DNA from: a virus
Strand: one strand, 5' to 3'
Virus record (IMG/VR): IMGVR_UViG_3300004770_000144
Span: 1 to 20,463 of that record
Length of the DNA: 20,463 nt
Positions within the stretch are counted from its first letter, which is position 1; every line of letters begins with the position of its first letter. Position numbers and translations under genes: made by a program. Below the pieces are notes generated by a model. The model did not search any database, had not been told where the DNA came from, and saw only the letters and a list, made by a program, of their open reading frames with translations. Below, one piece after another: positions 1-6,479 of this stretch.

Positions 1-1
1 A

Positions 2-292
2 CTTATTGGTCTTAGTAAGTACACTCGTATTGCTCAGTGGTGTGCTCGCCGTGGTACTCTTCAAGAGGAACTTTGTAATGATATTGCTCGAGAAATAATG
101 AAGGCCACTGATTCAGAGAATGTTGGTGTTTATATACAGGCTCAACATGGGTGTTGTGAAAATAGGGGCATAATGGCACACTCAAGTCTAACACAGACCA
201 CAGTATTAAAAGGTGTGTTTCAAACAGATCCAGGAACTAAGAAAGAGTTTATGGACAATATTAAACTTCAACAGGACTTTGCACCAAGATGA
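2..292 (+). CDS. folE: GTP cyclohydrolase I, C-terminal part (5' end outside window)
   Basis: The open frame runs in from the left edge and encodes 96 residues that match the C-terminal half of GTP cyclohydrolase I (FolE). This enzyme turns GTP into dihydroneopterin triphosphate, the entry step of folate and of 7-deazaguanine (preQ0) synthesis. Visible family features are the stretch LIGLSKYTRIAQW, the ARR followed by TLQEEL, and near the C-terminus AQHGCCENRG, where the His and Cys match the zinc-binding and active-site region of the family. The end, with LKGVF and a final KKEF, is also typical. The stop overlaps the next start as ATGA. Because queD and queE lie downstream, the likely role is feeding a phage 7-deazaguanine pathway rather than folate. 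The missing N-terminus is a window artefact, not a truncation. Confidence 0.9.
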   Translation, partial: LIGLSKYTRIAQWCARRGTLQEELCNDIAREIMKATDSENVGVYIQAQHGCCENRGIMAHSSLTQTTVLKGVFQTDPGTKKEFMDNIKLQQDFAPR

Positions 293-561
293 AATGGCTA
301 AAGAAAGTAGTTGTTAAGTGGGTTCGAGATGATTGGCATAATAGTCAACCTGTTCAGGATGTAGCGGTAGGTGCAAGATCTGTTGATGTAGAAGGCCTAT
401 CCTTTAATGTTATGCCGGCACAGGGCGGAACTGTAGTACAGATTCGTTGCTACGATCGTAAGACTGATCGCAACAATCACATCACACACGTGATTCCCGA
501 CGGCGAAAACATTGCCGAACGTATTGGACAAATTGTCAGTATGGAGTTATTAAGAGCATGA
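289..561 (+). CDS. Conserved phage protein of unknown function (paralogue of the protein at 8144)
   Basis: This 90-aa protein has no function I recognise. It begins with a basic, amphipathic stretch (MKWLKKVVVKWVRDDW). A compact domain follows with the pattern FNV, GG, VVQI, then a polar stretch, IPDGE and finally GQIVSMELL. The same pattern (FNV, GG, IVQV, IHDSED, GKIVTM) ends the protein encoded at 8144-8572, so the two look like diverged copies of one small phage family. Start and stop overlap the neighbouring genes by ATGA, which suggests translational coupling within one transcript. It has no signal peptide, membrane segment or catalytic motif. Confidence 0.75.
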   Translation: MKWLKKVVVKWVRDDWHNSQPVQDVAVGARSVDVEGLSFNVMPAQGGTVVQIRCYDRKTDRNNHITHVIPDGENIAERIGQIVSMELLRA

Positions 562-920
562 TTAATAGCATTGGTTCAGGACCCAATAACGGATATCTTT
601 CTGTTAATGGGGGATATGGCAGCAATCCTTACGTTAGTCCCAATTCAAGTAACCCAATGACCGGAATGATCAGACTGAATGGTAGTAATATGGAAGTGTT
701 CGATGGCACAAGCTGGCTTGGTATGGGTTATCGATCAGTTGAGGTTAGTCTAAGCGGCGCAGCTATTAGTGCTCTAGATTGGGCTAATAAAAAGATGCAC
801 GAAGAAACTCGCATACAGGAACTTGCTAAAAATAATGTAACAGTAGCCGATGTGTGGAACAAGTATCAAGAAGCGCAGGAACAACTCAAAGTAGTTTTAA
901 CACTAACAGATAAATCGTGA
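558..920 (+). CDS. Hypothetical phage protein with Gly/Asn/Ser-rich N-terminus
   Basis: The product is 120 aa. The first 40 residues are rich in Gly, Asn, Ser and Pro and look disordered. Residues around 35-55 (MTGMIRLNGSNMEVFDGTSW) resemble the short GMIR...VFDG..W motif found at the ends of many phage tail fibre and structural proteins. The C-terminal half is charged and helical, with KKMHEETRIQELAKNN and YQEAQEQLKVV. The combination suggests a virion-associated or adaptor protein, but this is only resemblance. It overlaps the genes on both sides (ATGA before, GTGA after). Confidence 0.7.
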   Translation: MINSIGSGPNNGYLSVNGGYGSNPYVSPNSSNPMTGMIRLNGSNMEVFDGTSWLGMGYRSVEVSLSGAAISALDWANKKMHEETRIQELAKNNVTVADVWNKYQEAQEQLKVVLTLTDKS

Positions 921-1144
921 TAGCTCAAACACTACAAACACTTGTTGGAGAAGTAAACGGATTATGGTCTTGGATTGTAGGAATAATTGCTGGATGGGGG
1001 TTAACATTTACACTTGTTGTTGCAGCCCTTATATACGCACATCTTCGTGTTAGTAAGTTAAAGAAAGATCTTGCTAGCATACACAATCAACACGTTACAG
1101 AAACTAGAGATTTAAGTCTTCGATTAAGGAAACTTGAAAAATGA
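917..1144 (+). CDS. Small single-pass membrane protein
   Basis: This 75-aa protein starts at GTG, overlapping the previous stop as GTGA. Residues about 17-42 form one long hydrophobic segment containing WIVGIIAGWGLTFTLVVAAL. A basic, heptad-like helical tail follows (HLRVSKLKKD, RLRKLEK) that could be a short coiled coil on the cytoplasmic side. The layout, with one membrane helix and a charged tail, is seen in phage holin, spanin and other inner-membrane proteins, but no family can be named. The next, even smaller membrane peptide gene overlaps its stop. Confidence 0.7.
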   Translation: MIAQTLQTLVGEVNGLWSWIVGIIAGWGLTFTLVVAALIYAHLRVSKLKKDLASIHNQHVTETRDLSLRLRKLEK

Positions 1145-1236
1145 AATTCAGTGATATATTGTCTTTGGTTATTGCTACTGCTATCCTTATTGCTGGTATT
1201 GTTTATCAACTTGGTATAGGGCATTTAGTTCGATAA
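1141..1236 (+). CDS. 31-aa membrane micro-protein
   Basis: A 32-codon frame starts with an ATG that overlaps the preceding stop (ATGA) and ends in a TAA that overlaps the next ATG (TAATG). A possible ribosome site, AAGGA at 1126-1130, lies 10 bases upstream. The peptide is almost entirely hydrophobic: MKFSDILSLVIATAILIAG, then IVYQLGIGHLVR. It therefore looks like a single membrane helix with a basic end. The tight fit between its neighbours is the main reason to regard it as real. Its function is unknown. Confidence 0.6.
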   Translation: MKFSDILSLVIATAILIAGIVYQLGIGHLVR

Positions 1237-1559
1237 TGCAAGCACTTCCTCCGGGCTGTCGAGTAGCGTACGAAATCCGTTTTATCATAGGCGAGCTTAC
1301 CGATGAAATGGGCGAGTGGTTTAACATGATTGGCGGACAGGCCACTAGAGTTGAATGGTGGGATAGTCGAGGTCGCAAACAATATACAAATCAAGTACAA
1401 TACGGTAAAGCAAAACCTAGTCATAGGATGCAAAATGGTTCCAATCAAAATATAGTAAGATTTGATGGTGCAGATGCAAGTACCGCTAGTATGTTTTTAA
1501 TCAAGTTTATGGATTACATTATTTCACACAATTTAAAAGAAGCAGAACACTATGTCTAG
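1236..1559 (+). CDS. Hypothetical phage protein
   Basis: The product is 107 aa and soluble, with no membrane segment and no motif I recognise. It has a mixed N-terminal part with GELTDEMGEWFNMIGG, a central basic stretch rich in Lys, Gln and Asn (RGRKQYTNQVQYGKAKPSHR), and a helical C-terminus (ASMFLIKFMDYIISHNL). Its ATG overlaps the stop of the 31-aa gene and its end overlaps the phosphoribosyltransferase start by 8 bases, so it belongs to the same transcript. Antisense frames across this region are shadows. Confidence 0.7.
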   Translation: MQALPPGCRVAYEIRFIIGELTDEMGEWFNMIGGQATRVEWWDSRGRKQYTNQVQYGKAKPSHRMQNGSNQNIVRFDGADASTASMFLIKFMDYIISHNLKEAEHYV

Positions 1560-2100
1560 ACAAGTATATTATAAAGATTCAACAGTTAAAGGATGGGTAC
1601 ACGAAATCGTTCGTAGTATGGCAAAAGATGATTGGCACCCCGACTATGTTGTTGGACTTACACGTGGCGGACTAGTTCCGGCACTTATGCTTAGTCAATA
1701 CTTGGATGTTCCGATGGAAACTCTTAAAGTTAGCTTTCGTGACGATAATGCCAGTCCCGAAAGTAACTTATGGATGGCCGAAGATGCATTTGGTTGGGTG
1801 CCCGAACATGATAAAATCTTATCCGACTTTGACTACAGCCTATGTGCTAAAAAGATTTTGATTGTAGATGATATCAATGATACCGGTGCTACTTTACAGT
1901 GGATTCAAGAAGATTGGCGAGATAGTTGTATGCCAATGCACGATCGCTGGGAAGATGTCTGGGGTAACAATGTACGTACCGCGGTGTTAATTAACAACGA
2001 AGCAAGTGATTTTAAAACAGTAGACTATGCGGGTCTAAATATCAACAAACTAGAGGAACCAATTTGGTGTGTGTTTCCTTGGGAAGAATGGTGGAAATAA
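1552..2100 (+). CDS. Phosphoribosyltransferase (type I PRTase fold)
   Basis: This 182-aa protein carries the signature PRPP-binding loop of type I phosphoribosyltransferases at residues 102-114 (ILIVDDINDTGAT). It also has the upstream GLTRGGLVPA at 36-45, which matches the loop that contacts pyrophosphate. Such enzymes join a base to PRPP or release it. The closest general type is the xanthine/hypoxanthine PRTase-like group, but substrate specificity cannot be read from the sequence. Its place next to folE, queD, mazG and queE suggests purine or deazapurine handling, or nucleotide salvage, during infection. The length is normal for a stand-alone PRTase, and the ATG overlaps the upstream gene by 8 bases. 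Confidence 0.88.
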   Translation: MSRQVYYKDSTVKGWVHEIVRSMAKDDWHPDYVVGLTRGGLVPALMLSQYLDVPMETLKVSFRDDNASPESNLWMAEDAFGWVPEHDKILSDFDYSLCAKKILIVDDINDTGATLQWIQEDWRDSCMPMHDRWEDVWGNNVRTAVLINNEASDFKTVDYAGLNINKLEEPIWCVFPWEEWWK

Positions 2101-2101
2101 A

Positions 2102-2659
2102 ATGAATTGCAAATTTAATTGGGCATCGTTTCCAAAATATACTATTAACATCGGTTCATTGTCTGTACCGGCCGGAATCATTCAATATTTTAAAAACTAC
2201 AACATCGACAAGTATGTGTATTGTATTATGTTCAAAGGTATTGTTATTAAATTTGGAATGAGTGCTCCGGAAAGCCCTAGTAGAGAGTGGGGCGAACGTG
2301 TTTATCGACAAATTGGACATTGTTACAGTTGGGGCAAAGGTATACGCATCGAAGGATCAAGCGGAGCCGATTGGCTAGTAATAGAAAGAGACTTTAGAGA
2401 GTTGTACGGATTTGATATCGATCATAATGAATTAAAACTAATAGTGTGGGACGTTACAAACTATGCGTTTCAATCTTTTAATCCATTTAACGAAGTTGAA
2501 TCAATGGAAAGCGAGCAAATTAATAACTATGTTGAAATATTTGGCGAAAAGCCAATTGGCAATATCAACGACGAAGCTAATAAACGCAATAGAACTTTTG
2601 TCAGCAAAGACCATTGGAATAATCTAGTAGAAGAGGAAAGCCTCTTTGTAGAGGAATAA
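2102..2659 (+). CDS. GIY-YIG-like nuclease-fold protein (tentative)
   Basis: The product is 185 aa. The start is taken as the ATG right after the previous stop; a possible earlier TTG would overlap the PRTase gene. Residues 38-52 (YVYCIMFKG, then IKFGMS) resemble the GIY...YIG core, with KFG where YIG is usual. RVYRQIGH at 67-74 fits the following Arg/His helix. EQINNYVEIFGEKPIGN at 138-154 fits the late Glu helix and the G.P..N end of GIY-YIG domains. If correct, it would be a DNA nuclease, as many phages carry. The core motif is degenerate, so activity is uncertain. Confidence 0.5.
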   Translation: MNCKFNWASFPKYTINIGSLSVPAGIIQYFKNYNIDKYVYCIMFKGIVIKFGMSAPESPSREWGERVYRQIGHCYSWGKGIRIEGSSGADWLVIERDFRELYGFDIDHNELKLIVWDVTNYAFQSFNPFNEVESMESEQINNYVEIFGEKPIGNINDEANKRNRTFVSKDHWNNLVEEESLFVEE

Positions 2660-2660
2660 T

Positions 2661-2822
2661 ATGATAGCATGTCTAGCTATTATCGGTGCTGGCTTCTTAG
2701 GTGCATTAGGTTGGTTTGGTGCTAATCAATATGTTATTGATCCATACCTTAAACAATTACCGGCACCCGAAAAATACGAACCAAAGAAACCAGATGCCCC
2801 AGTTGCACAAAACAATAAATAG
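2661..2822 (+). CDS. 53-aa membrane protein with Pro/Lys tail
   Basis: A 54-codon frame begins one base after the previous stop, with AGAGGA at 2649-2654 six bases before the ATG. The N-terminal 20 residues are hydrophobic (MIACLAIIGAGFLGALGWFG). The tail is hydrophilic and rich in Pro, Lys and Glu (APEKYEPKKPDAP). It could be a signal-anchored peptide or, because of the Cys at residue 4, a small exported protein. No family is recognised. It is the last gene before the promoter for queD. Another frame covering the same bases (2716-2913) runs through that promoter and is judged spurious. Confidence 0.6.
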   Translation: MIACLAIIGAGFLGALGWFGANQYVIDPYLKQLPAPEKYEPKKPDAPVAQNNK

Positions 2823-2862
2823 TATTATCCCCAAAATCAGCGGCCTTTCGGCGTCATCCCGC

Positions 2863-2891
2863 TTTACAAATTCTGCCGCCTATGCTATAAT
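2863..2891 (+). promoter_or_regulatory. Sigma70-like promoter for queD-mazG-queE
   Basis: TTTACA (2863-2868) is followed after exactly 17 bases by a perfect TATAAT (2886-2891). Transcription should start near 2898, leaving a leader of only about 10-12 bases that begins at the ribosome site AGGAG (2898-2902). This is the first clear intergenic promoter in the window. It suggests the deazaguanine genes are read by host RNA polymerase. Confidence 0.75.
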
Positions 2892-2900
2892 TAACATAGG
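2879..2900 (+). repeat. Inverted repeat flanking the -10 box and overlapping the queD ribosome site
   Basis: CCTATG (2879-2884) and CATAGG (2895-2900) are perfect inverted repeats separated by 10 bases that contain TATAAT. The 3' arm overlaps the AGGAG ribosome site. In a transcript read through from upstream the arms could pair and hide AGGAG. A transcript started at this promoter would lack the 5' arm. The repeat could also be an operator. Confidence 0.45.
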
Positions 2901-2909
2901 AGATCAAGC

Positions 2910-3425
2910 ATGAATACAATTGAAATACCAATTCCGCGACAGTACAAATATACCAGCACCAAAGAATACCACGACGCATTTCCCTGCGCTTATCGCCAAT
3001 GGAGAGCAGACAGTCATTGTAACTTAATTCACGGCTATTCATTTAGTATGAAGTTTTACTTTGGAACAGACGATTTAGATGTACGTAACTGGGCTGCCGA
3101 CTACGGTGGTCTTAAAGAACTTAAAGGCATCTTAGAAAGTCAATTTGATCATACGCTATTAGTAGCCGAAGATGATCCAGAACTTGAAACTTACAAATTA
3201 CTACAAGAAAAAAATCTTGCTAAACTAACTATCCTACCAAAGTTAGGTTGCGAAGGTCTAGCAGATCAATTATACAAATATGTTAACGGTGTTTATATCC
3301 CGGATATGTGGGGTCAAGCAGAAGCAGATAGACTTTGGTGCTATCGCGTGGAAGTTAGAGAAACGCAAAGCAATATGGCATTCCGTGAAGGCCATCGTGA
3401 ATGGAATGAGGACTTGTTTGCGTGA
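2910..3425 (+). CDS. queD: QueD-type 6-carboxy-tetrahydropterin synthase / 6-pyruvoyl-tetrahydropterin synthase family
   Basis: This 171-aa protein belongs to the PTPS/QueD family. In the preQ0 pathway that family makes 6-carboxy-5,6,7,8-tetrahydropterin from the product of FolE. Visible features are FPCAYRQWRADSHCNLIHG (25-42), with Cys37 in the place of the catalytic Cys before the HG motif, DHTLL at 80-84, and VEVRET at 147-152, matching the C-terminal Glu motif. The usual zinc-binding His residues of AHR and HGH are Tyr here (Tyr28 and Tyr43), while His41 is kept. This may be a phage subfamily or an altered site. AGGAG lies seven bases before the ATG, and the stop overlaps the next GTG start. 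Confidence 0.82.
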   Translation: MNTIEIPIPRQYKYTSTKEYHDAFPCAYRQWRADSHCNLIHGYSFSMKFYFGTDDLDVRNWAADYGGLKELKGILESQFDHTLLVAEDDPELETYKLLQEKNLAKLTILPKLGCEGLADQLYKYVNGVYIPDMWGQAEADRLWCYRVEVRETQSNMAFREGHREWNEDLFA

Positions 3426-3691
3426 GTAAAGTAAATGAAATCCTAGACATACTCCAAGAGGAGTGTGCTGAAGTTATCCAGGCTATTAGCAAGATTCGCC
3501 GTTTTGGAATTGATAATTCGTACAAAGATGGCGGAACTCAGCGTGAGCATTTAGTACAAGAACTAGGCGATGTTACACTATTGATAGAACTATTAAAAGC
3601 TCATAGAGTTTTTACAGATGCAGAACTACGTGCGGCGCAGTTGCGTAAGAGTCAAAAATTAGTTGAATGGTCAAAAATATATGAAGATTAA
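3422..3691 (+). CDS. MazG-like nucleotide pyrophosphohydrolase
   Basis: The product is 89 aa and starts at GTG, overlapping the queD stop as GTGA. It has the all-alpha MazG/NTP-PPase pattern: LQEECAEVIQAISKIRRFG (an EE..E helix) near residues 11-29, then QELGDVTLLIELL (E..D) near residues 46-58. The acidic residues would bind Mg2+ for hydrolysis of nucleoside triphosphates to monophosphates. Phage MazG-like enzymes are proposed to adjust nucleotide or alarmone pools. Its position between queD and queE suggests it acts on nucleotides linked to deazaguanine synthesis, or clears unwanted ones. It is a single-domain form. Confidence 0.8.
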   Translation: MSKVNEILDILQEECAEVIQAISKIRRFGIDNSYKDGGTQREHLVQELGDVTLLIELLKAHRVFTDAELRAAQLRKSQKLVEWSKIYED

Positions 3692-4541
3692 AGTTAGCGA
3701 ATTATTTTATAGTTTACAAGGCGAAGGTCGCTTTGTTGGAGTACCCAGTGTATTTTTACGCACTTATGGCTGTAACTTCCAGTGTGCTGGATTTGGTTGC
3801 AAACCTGGAGAGAAATCAACAGGTGCAGACGAAGTTGCTAAGGTCGTAGACAAATATTCGACATTCTTGAGCTTGCCGTTAGTTGAGACAGGCTGTGATA
3901 GTTATGCGTCGTGGCATCCTGCATTTAAACACCTTTCGCCTACATTGACTACTGAAGAACTTGTAGATCAAATGTTAGCATTGACTCCTAACAACTGCTG
4001 GATACAAAACAATGGCAACGATGTACATTTAGTTATTACAGGCGGCGAGCCATTGTTAGGTTGGCAACGTGCTTATGCTGAATTACTAAGTCACCCACGC
4101 ATGGCAGACCTAAAGAACATTACATTTGAAACTAATGGTACTCAAGAACTACACGAAGACTTCCGCGATTACTTAATTGAATGGGCTAGTGAAAAGGCCG
4201 ATAGAGAAGTTACATTTAGTGTTAGTGCTAAACTAAGTGCGTCCGGCGAACTGTGGGAAGATGCTATTAAACCTAAAATTGTTAATATCTATCAAACATA
4301 CGGACATACATATCTTAAGTTTGTTGTAGAAACTGTAGATCACGTCAACGAAGCAGTTAGAGCTGTTGATGCTTTCCGTGCAGGTGGATTTAAAGGTGTT
4401 GTTTACTTAATGCCACAGGGCGGTGTTGTTACTCCGTATGATGCAAACAAATTAAACATTGCCAATATCTGTTGCGAACGTGGATTTAATTATAGCCCAC
4501 GACTACACGTAGACTTATGGGGCAACGGTTGGGGTAAGTGA
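3681..4541 (+). CDS. queE: QueE-type 7-carboxy-7-deazaguanine synthase (radical SAM)
   Basis: This 286-aa protein belongs to the QueE family, which uses a 4Fe-4S cluster and SAM to contract the ring of carboxytetrahydropterin into 7-carboxy-7-deazaguanine. It shows the N-terminal ELFYSLQGEGRFVGVPSVF, the cluster region RTYGCNFQC (Cys31, Cys35), TGGEPLLGW (SAM-binding, from residue 120), TFETNG, and the end SPRLHVDLWGN. The third cluster Cys is not in a standard CX3CX2C motif. Either Cys40 or Cys72 (in TGCDSYASW) must serve, and the CDS context favours Cys72 with an insert between. The ATG at 3681 is chosen over a TTG at 3663; it overlaps the mazG end by 11 bases. Confidence 0.88.
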   Translation: MKIKVSELFYSLQGEGRFVGVPSVFLRTYGCNFQCAGFGCKPGEKSTGADEVAKVVDKYSTFLSLPLVETGCDSYASWHPAFKHLSPTLTTEELVDQMLALTPNNCWIQNNGNDVHLVITGGEPLLGWQRAYAELLSHPRMADLKNITFETNGTQELHEDFRDYLIEWASEKADREVTFSVSAKLSASGELWEDAIKPKIVNIYQTYGHTYLKFVVETVDHVNEAVRAVDAFRAGGFKGVVYLMPQGGVVTPYDANKLNIANICCERGFNYSPRLHVDLWGNGWGK

Positions 4542-4840
4542 AAGTAAGGTACGGAATGTTCCCACAAGGATTATACAATATTAATCATATGCCAATACCA
4601 GAAAGTATAGGAGTTGTTATGCCTGACGATTACAATGAAGAACAATTTTTAAAACGGGCGTGGACTGATTTAAAATGGTCGCTGTGGCCTAGACGGTGCC
4701 ATTCTAGTGGACGACGTTTGTGGCTAACTCAGGCCTATCGTGCTCAGTATGTTATTACAGGTCCCGGTGATCCTGCCGTATGGACTCGCTGGTATAGCAC
4801 TACTGAAATGCTTATATTGAAACTAAAATACGGTGTCTGA
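4538..4840 (+). CDS. Hypothetical phage protein, Trp-rich
   Basis: The product is 100 aa and starts at GTG, overlapping the queE stop as GTGA. The C-terminal two thirds carry a conserved-looking pattern with many aromatics: WSLWPRRCHSSGRRLWLTQA, then YVITGPGDP and WYSTTEMLILKL. I associate this kind of sequence with small orphan proteins of aquatic T4-like phages, but no function is known to me. There is no membrane segment or enzyme motif. The end overlaps the next gene by eight bases. Confidence 0.7.
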   Translation: MKVRYGMFPQGLYNINHMPIPESIGVVMPDDYNEEQFLKRAWTDLKWSLWPRRCHSSGRRLWLTQAYRAQYVITGPGDPAVWTRWYSTTEMLILKLKYGV

Positions 4841-5321
4841 AAAGAAGTCTAATGTTGCTGATGGTCATACTAGCTTTGATATTATAGTTGGCAATGTCTT
4901 AATACCTTTCTTTAATCGCAATATAAGTACATACCCAACCGAAGCAGGCGGTCCAAAGTTTGACCTAATACCTGTAGAGAAGCAAAAAGACCTTATGATC
5001 AATCATGCTAGGATGTATGCCCAGCAAGAGTACGATCGTATTATGGAATTAGTTAAAGTATTAGAACGTCAAGCAGCAGGTATTAAACGTAGGTTGGATA
5101 TTACAGATATGGTACATGCCGCTGAATATCAGTTTCAAGTGGTAATGGGTCATTGTTATTGGTTAGTGTGGGACGAACGAAAACAAAAAATGCTGTTAAT
5201 TCAAACTGGACCAAACGATTGGACAACTGGTACTCCGGTTGACTATAGGTACATAAGTCAAGTAAAATATATGGGTGACCATACTTGGTTAGAAATTGAG
5301 GAGAGCAACAATGGCAACTAA
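4833..5321 (+). CDS. DUF2452-like protein
   Basis: This 162-aa protein starts at GTG (GTGTCTGAA). It has an extended N-terminal region, then a long helix rich in Gln, Glu and Arg (YAQQEYDRIMELVKVLERQA and onward to GIKRRLD). The C-terminal beta part has YQFQVVMGHCYWLVW and LIQTGPNDWTTG. This order, a helix followed by Y-F-x-G-Y-L and L-I-x-P-x-x-W, matches my memory of the DUF2452 family of unknown function, which occurs in phages and bacteria. No catalytic residues are evident. The end overlaps the next gene by 11 bases. Confidence 0.65.
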   Translation: MSEKKSNVADGHTSFDIIVGNVLIPFFNRNISTYPTEAGGPKFDLIPVEKQKDLMINHARMYAQQEYDRIMELVKVLERQAAGIKRRLDITDMVHAAEYQFQVVMGHCYWLVWDERKQKMLLIQTGPNDWTTGTPVDYRYISQVKYMGDHTWLEIEESNNGN

Positions 5322-5745
5322 AAAGCCAGTAGCAAAGAAAACAGTAACAAAACGAGTTCCGGCTAAAAAACCTGTGGCTAAAAAGACACCGGTTAAAAAG
5401 ACCCCAGCTAAAAAGAAAGTTGACTTTACAGGAATGACTCCGCGTCAAATTGCCGACGCCAACGGCGAGCCATGGGTTAGCGTTGTTCAGGTTGAGCTTG
5501 ACCCAGACAATATTGGCAATGGTGCATTTGAACTAGATTGGAATGATAAGTTTATTACTAACTTGGCACGTGCTGGGTTTAAAGGCAAAACAGATGCAGA
5601 CATGGTAGATCAATGGTTTGCCGATGTGTGTCGTAATGTTGTAGCAGAAAACTTTGAACAGTGGGAAGCTAATCAGCCAATTGGTGATCGTCCACGAGAA
5701 ATTAATCGCAGAGACCTAGGCGACGGAAGAACTGAAGTATCGTGA
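5311..5745 (+). CDS. Phage protein with histone-H1-like Lys/Ala/Pro tail
   Basis: The product is 144 aa, with a clear GAGGAG ribosome site (5298-5303) seven bases before the ATG. Residues 3-37 are a low-complexity basic tail built from repeats such as KKPVAKK, KKTPVKK and KKTPAKK, similar to histone-H1-like tails. The rest, from about residue 38, is a folded acidic domain (TPRQIADANGEPW, VELDPDNIGNGAFELDWN, VDQWFADVCRNVV). The tail probably binds nucleic acid or acts as a basic linker, while the folded domain is an orphan I have seen only in phages. It is not a histone homologue in the strict sense. GTGA links it to the next gene. Confidence 0.72.
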   Translation: MATKKPVAKKTVTKRVPAKKPVAKKTPVKKTPAKKKVDFTGMTPRQIADANGEPWVSVVQVELDPDNIGNGAFELDWNDKFITNLARAGFKGKTDADMVDQWFADVCRNVVAENFEQWEANQPIGDRPREINRRDLGDGRTEVS

Positions 5746-6479
5746 TAGTTTATGTAAACGGCGACAGTCATAGTGCTGGCGCAGAAGCTGTTAATCCTTA
5801 TTGTTTTGCCGAAGATGACCCAATGTACTGGGCATTAGGTAGACGACCACACCCCGACAACGAACGTGCTAGCTACGGATGCGATTTAGCAAATCAATTA
5901 TCTGCTATACTAGTTTGCGATGCAGAAAGTGCTAGTAGCAATGATCGTATATTAAGAACAACCAGAGAGTATCTCAAAACAGAAAAACCTAACTTATTAG
6001 TTATAGGTTGGTCTACTTGGGAGCGAGAAGAATGGTTGTACAACGATACTTACTATCAAGTTACAGCCGGTGGTACAGATACAGTTCCCCCAGAAGCAGC
6101 CGAACGGTATCGTACATGGGTAATTGAACAAGATGAAACTACAAGAGAACGCAAGTTAATTGACTGGCACAACCGTATATACGAATTTCACACAGAGTTA
6201 AGCGATTCTGATATTCCTCATTTATTTTTTAACACCTACAGTGATTTCAGTGCCATTAGAAGTCAGCATTTTAAACCTGGTGTAGTTCCACCTGCAGAAT
6301 ATGATTGGAATAACTGTTACGTTAATCCGTACGAACACAATTACACATACTACTACTGGTTAGCCGACCAAGGCTTTAAAACAGTAAATCCCAATAGTTA
6401 TCACTATGGTGCAGATGCACATAGAAAGTGGGCAGAGTTTCTTTATGAATTTTTGGCAGACAACCCAGTTTCCGTATAG
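5742..6479 (+). CDS. SGNH/GDSL-hydrolase-like protein 1
   Basis: This 245-aa protein starts at GTG overlapping the previous stop. It begins with a beta strand running into VNGDSHSAGAEA, where Gly7-Asp8-Ser9 is the block I motif of SGNH hydrolases. Also visible are SASSNDRI (about residues 64-71, matching the Asn block), LLVIGWSTWERE (the strand with the Gly block), and the late ADAHRKWAEFL, where Asp225 and His227 fit the catalytic Asp/His end. SGNH enzymes cleave esters in lipids, sugars or cell-wall and O-antigen acetyl groups. The substrate is unknown. It is followed, with a 35-base overlap, by a second protein of the same fold. Confidence 0.72.
   Translation: MIVYVNGDSHSAGAEAVNPYCFAEDDPMYWALGRRPHPDNERASYGCDLANQLSAILVCDAESASSNDRILRTTREYLKTEKPNLLVIGWSTWEREEWLYNDTYYQVTAGGTDTVPPEAAERYRTWVIEQDETTRERKLIDWHNRIYEFHTELSDSDIPHLFFNTYSDFSAIRSQHFKPGVVPPAEYDWNNCYVNPYEHNYTYYYWLADQGFKTVNPNSYHYGADAHRKWAEFLYEFLADNPVSV

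Noticed and set aside
2841-2857. GC-rich GGCC...GGC stretch as a terminator before the queD promoter
   Set aside because: The stem is only three to four bases and there is no T run after it.
2716-2913. + strand frame of 65 codons covering the queD promoter
   Set aside because: It overlaps the better supported 53-aa gene and runs through a near-perfect promoter; composition is not protein-like.
5101-5448. Antisense frame of 115 codons, rich in Phe, Cys and Ser
   Set aside because: It is the complement of the Lys-rich tail and the DUF2452-like gene. No antisense promoter or ribosome site is seen, and all other genes run on the + strand.
5311-5745. A true histone H1 homologue
   Set aside because: Only the low-complexity Lys/Ala/Pro tail is similar. 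The folded part has no H1 globular domain features.
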